Source: Methylothermaceae bacterium (lineage in GTDB: Bacteria > Pseudomonadota > Gammaproteobacteria > Methylococcales > Methylothermaceae). Taken from it: 5,702 bases of DNA. The notes under the pieces were generated by a model. That model had not been told where the DNA came from. It worked only from the letters and a program-made list of their open reading frames with translations, and made no database searches. Made by a program: the position numbers and the translations under genes. This document shows positions 5,263 to 5,702 of the stretch, one piece after another; positions within the stretch are counted from its first letter, which is position 1, and every line of letters starts with the position of its first letter. The stretch lies in NCBI GenBank assembly GCA_027024125.1, contig JALVSV010000200.1, forward strand, positions 1 to 5,702, in the 5' to 3' direction.

Positions 5263-5702
5263 AGCTCCTGGACAAATTCAAACAGCTCAGGGAAGCCCGC
5301 GATCAACTCAAGGACTTGGGGGTGGATCCCTTCAATGTCGTGGTGGAAAAGATTCTTTCCCCCACCGAAGCGATCGTCAATGGTCATCGAGTGATCCTTG
5401 CAGGGACCAATAACTACCTCGGTCTGACCTTCCATCCTGACTGTATTGCCGCTGCCGAGAAGGCACTTCACGAGGAGGGTTGCGGTACCACGGGGTCGCG
5501 CATGGCCAATGGCAACTATGCCGGTCATCTGGCCCTGGAAAGAGAGTTTGCCGAATTTTATGGTAAACCCTACAGTGTGGTGTTCTCCACAGGCTATCTT
5601 GCCAACCTGGCGTTGCTATCGACCTTGCCGGGTAACGACGATGTGATCCTCCTGGATTCTGATTGTCATGCCAGTATTTATGATGGTTGTCGGATGAGTC
5701 CT
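5259..5702 (+). CDS. spt: Serine palmitoyltransferase, N-terminal part (cut by right edge)
   Basis: The first 148 residues of a PLP-dependent alpha-oxoamine synthase; full members have about 400. The enzyme condenses serine with a fatty acyl thioester, releasing CO2, to form 3-ketosphinganine, the committed step of sphingolipid synthesis. Seen here: VDPFNVVVEKILSPTEAIVN (22-41), TNNYLGL (50-56), GCGTTGSRMANGNYAGHLAL (74-93), FSTGYLAN (109-116, cofactor-phosphate region) and DSDCHASIYDG (133-143), where H137 should stack on the PLP ring. The PLP-binding lysine lies beyond the window. The SPTEAI and GTTGSRxANG wording fits serine palmitoyltransferases better than BioF (8-amino-7-oxononanoate synthase), Kbl (glycine C-acetyltransferase) or HemA, and the ceramide neighbours decide it. 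The soluble homodimeric form is expected. ATG at 5259 overlaps the acp stop (ATGA) and lacks a ribosome-binding site, so translational coupling to acp is likely. C75 stands where relatives commonly have threonine (GTGTTGSR). Confidence 0.93.
   Translation, partial: MKLLDKFKQLREARDQLKDLGVDPFNVVVEKILSPTEAIVNGHRVILAGTNNYLGLTFHPDCIAAAEKALHEEGCGTTGSRMANGNYAGHLALEREFAEFYGKPYSVVFSTGYLANLALLSTLPGNDDVILLDSDCHASIYDGCRMSP

Noticed and set aside
5259..5702. BioF or Kbl instead of serine palmitoyltransferase
   Set aside because: The SPTEAI and GTTGSRxANG blocks and the ceramide synthase, reductase, ligase and ACP neighbours fit serine palmitoyltransferase. No biotin or threonine degradation genes are present.

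Overview
The window holds the core of a bacterial sphingolipid (ceramide) biosynthesis locus, laid out as two divergent gene groups around a 331-bp AT-richer control region. Moderate G+C, dense packing with ATGA-type overlaps, and proteins resembling the Caulobacter-type ceramide genes point to a proteobacterium. A gammaproteobacterium is possible, but genus and class cannot be settled from the sequence.

Left half, minus strand (read right to left from about 1976): a GNAT-fold N-acyltransferase matching the bacterial ceramide synthase (bCerS) type, then, with a 4-bp ATGA overlap, a MobA-like nucleotidyltransferase. The latter is a candidate cytidylyltransferase for the ceramide headgroup. A further minus-strand gene may begin at about position 70, overlapping the nucleotidyltransferase stop, and leave through the left edge.

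Middle (1977-2307): no convincing gene. The region has a perfect 20-bp palindrome (2165-2184), a second inverted repeat (2053-2068) lying over a candidate minus-strand promoter, a good extended -10 element on the plus strand (2135-2143), and a possible second plus-strand promoter close to the first gene.

Right half, plus strand: fatty acyl-AMP ligase (TTG start), extended short-chain dehydrogenase/reductase of the ceramide reductase (CerR) type (GTG start), a dedicated acyl carrier protein, and the N-terminal 148 residues of serine palmitoyltransferase, which runs off the right edge. Junctions are 3 nt, 6 nt and a 4-nt overlap, so this is almost certainly one operon.

Inferred pathway: the ligase activates a fatty acid as acyl-AMP and loads the dedicated ACP. 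Serine palmitoyltransferase condenses acyl-ACP with serine to 3-ketosphinganine. bCerS N-acylates this to 3-keto-ceramide, and CerR reduces the keto group. This acylate-then-reduce order is the one known from Caulobacter and is the reverse of the eukaryotic order. The nucleotidyltransferase and any genes beyond the left edge may add an anionic phosphoglycerate-type headgroup. The genes are recognisable members of a described pathway. The least explained part is the control region.
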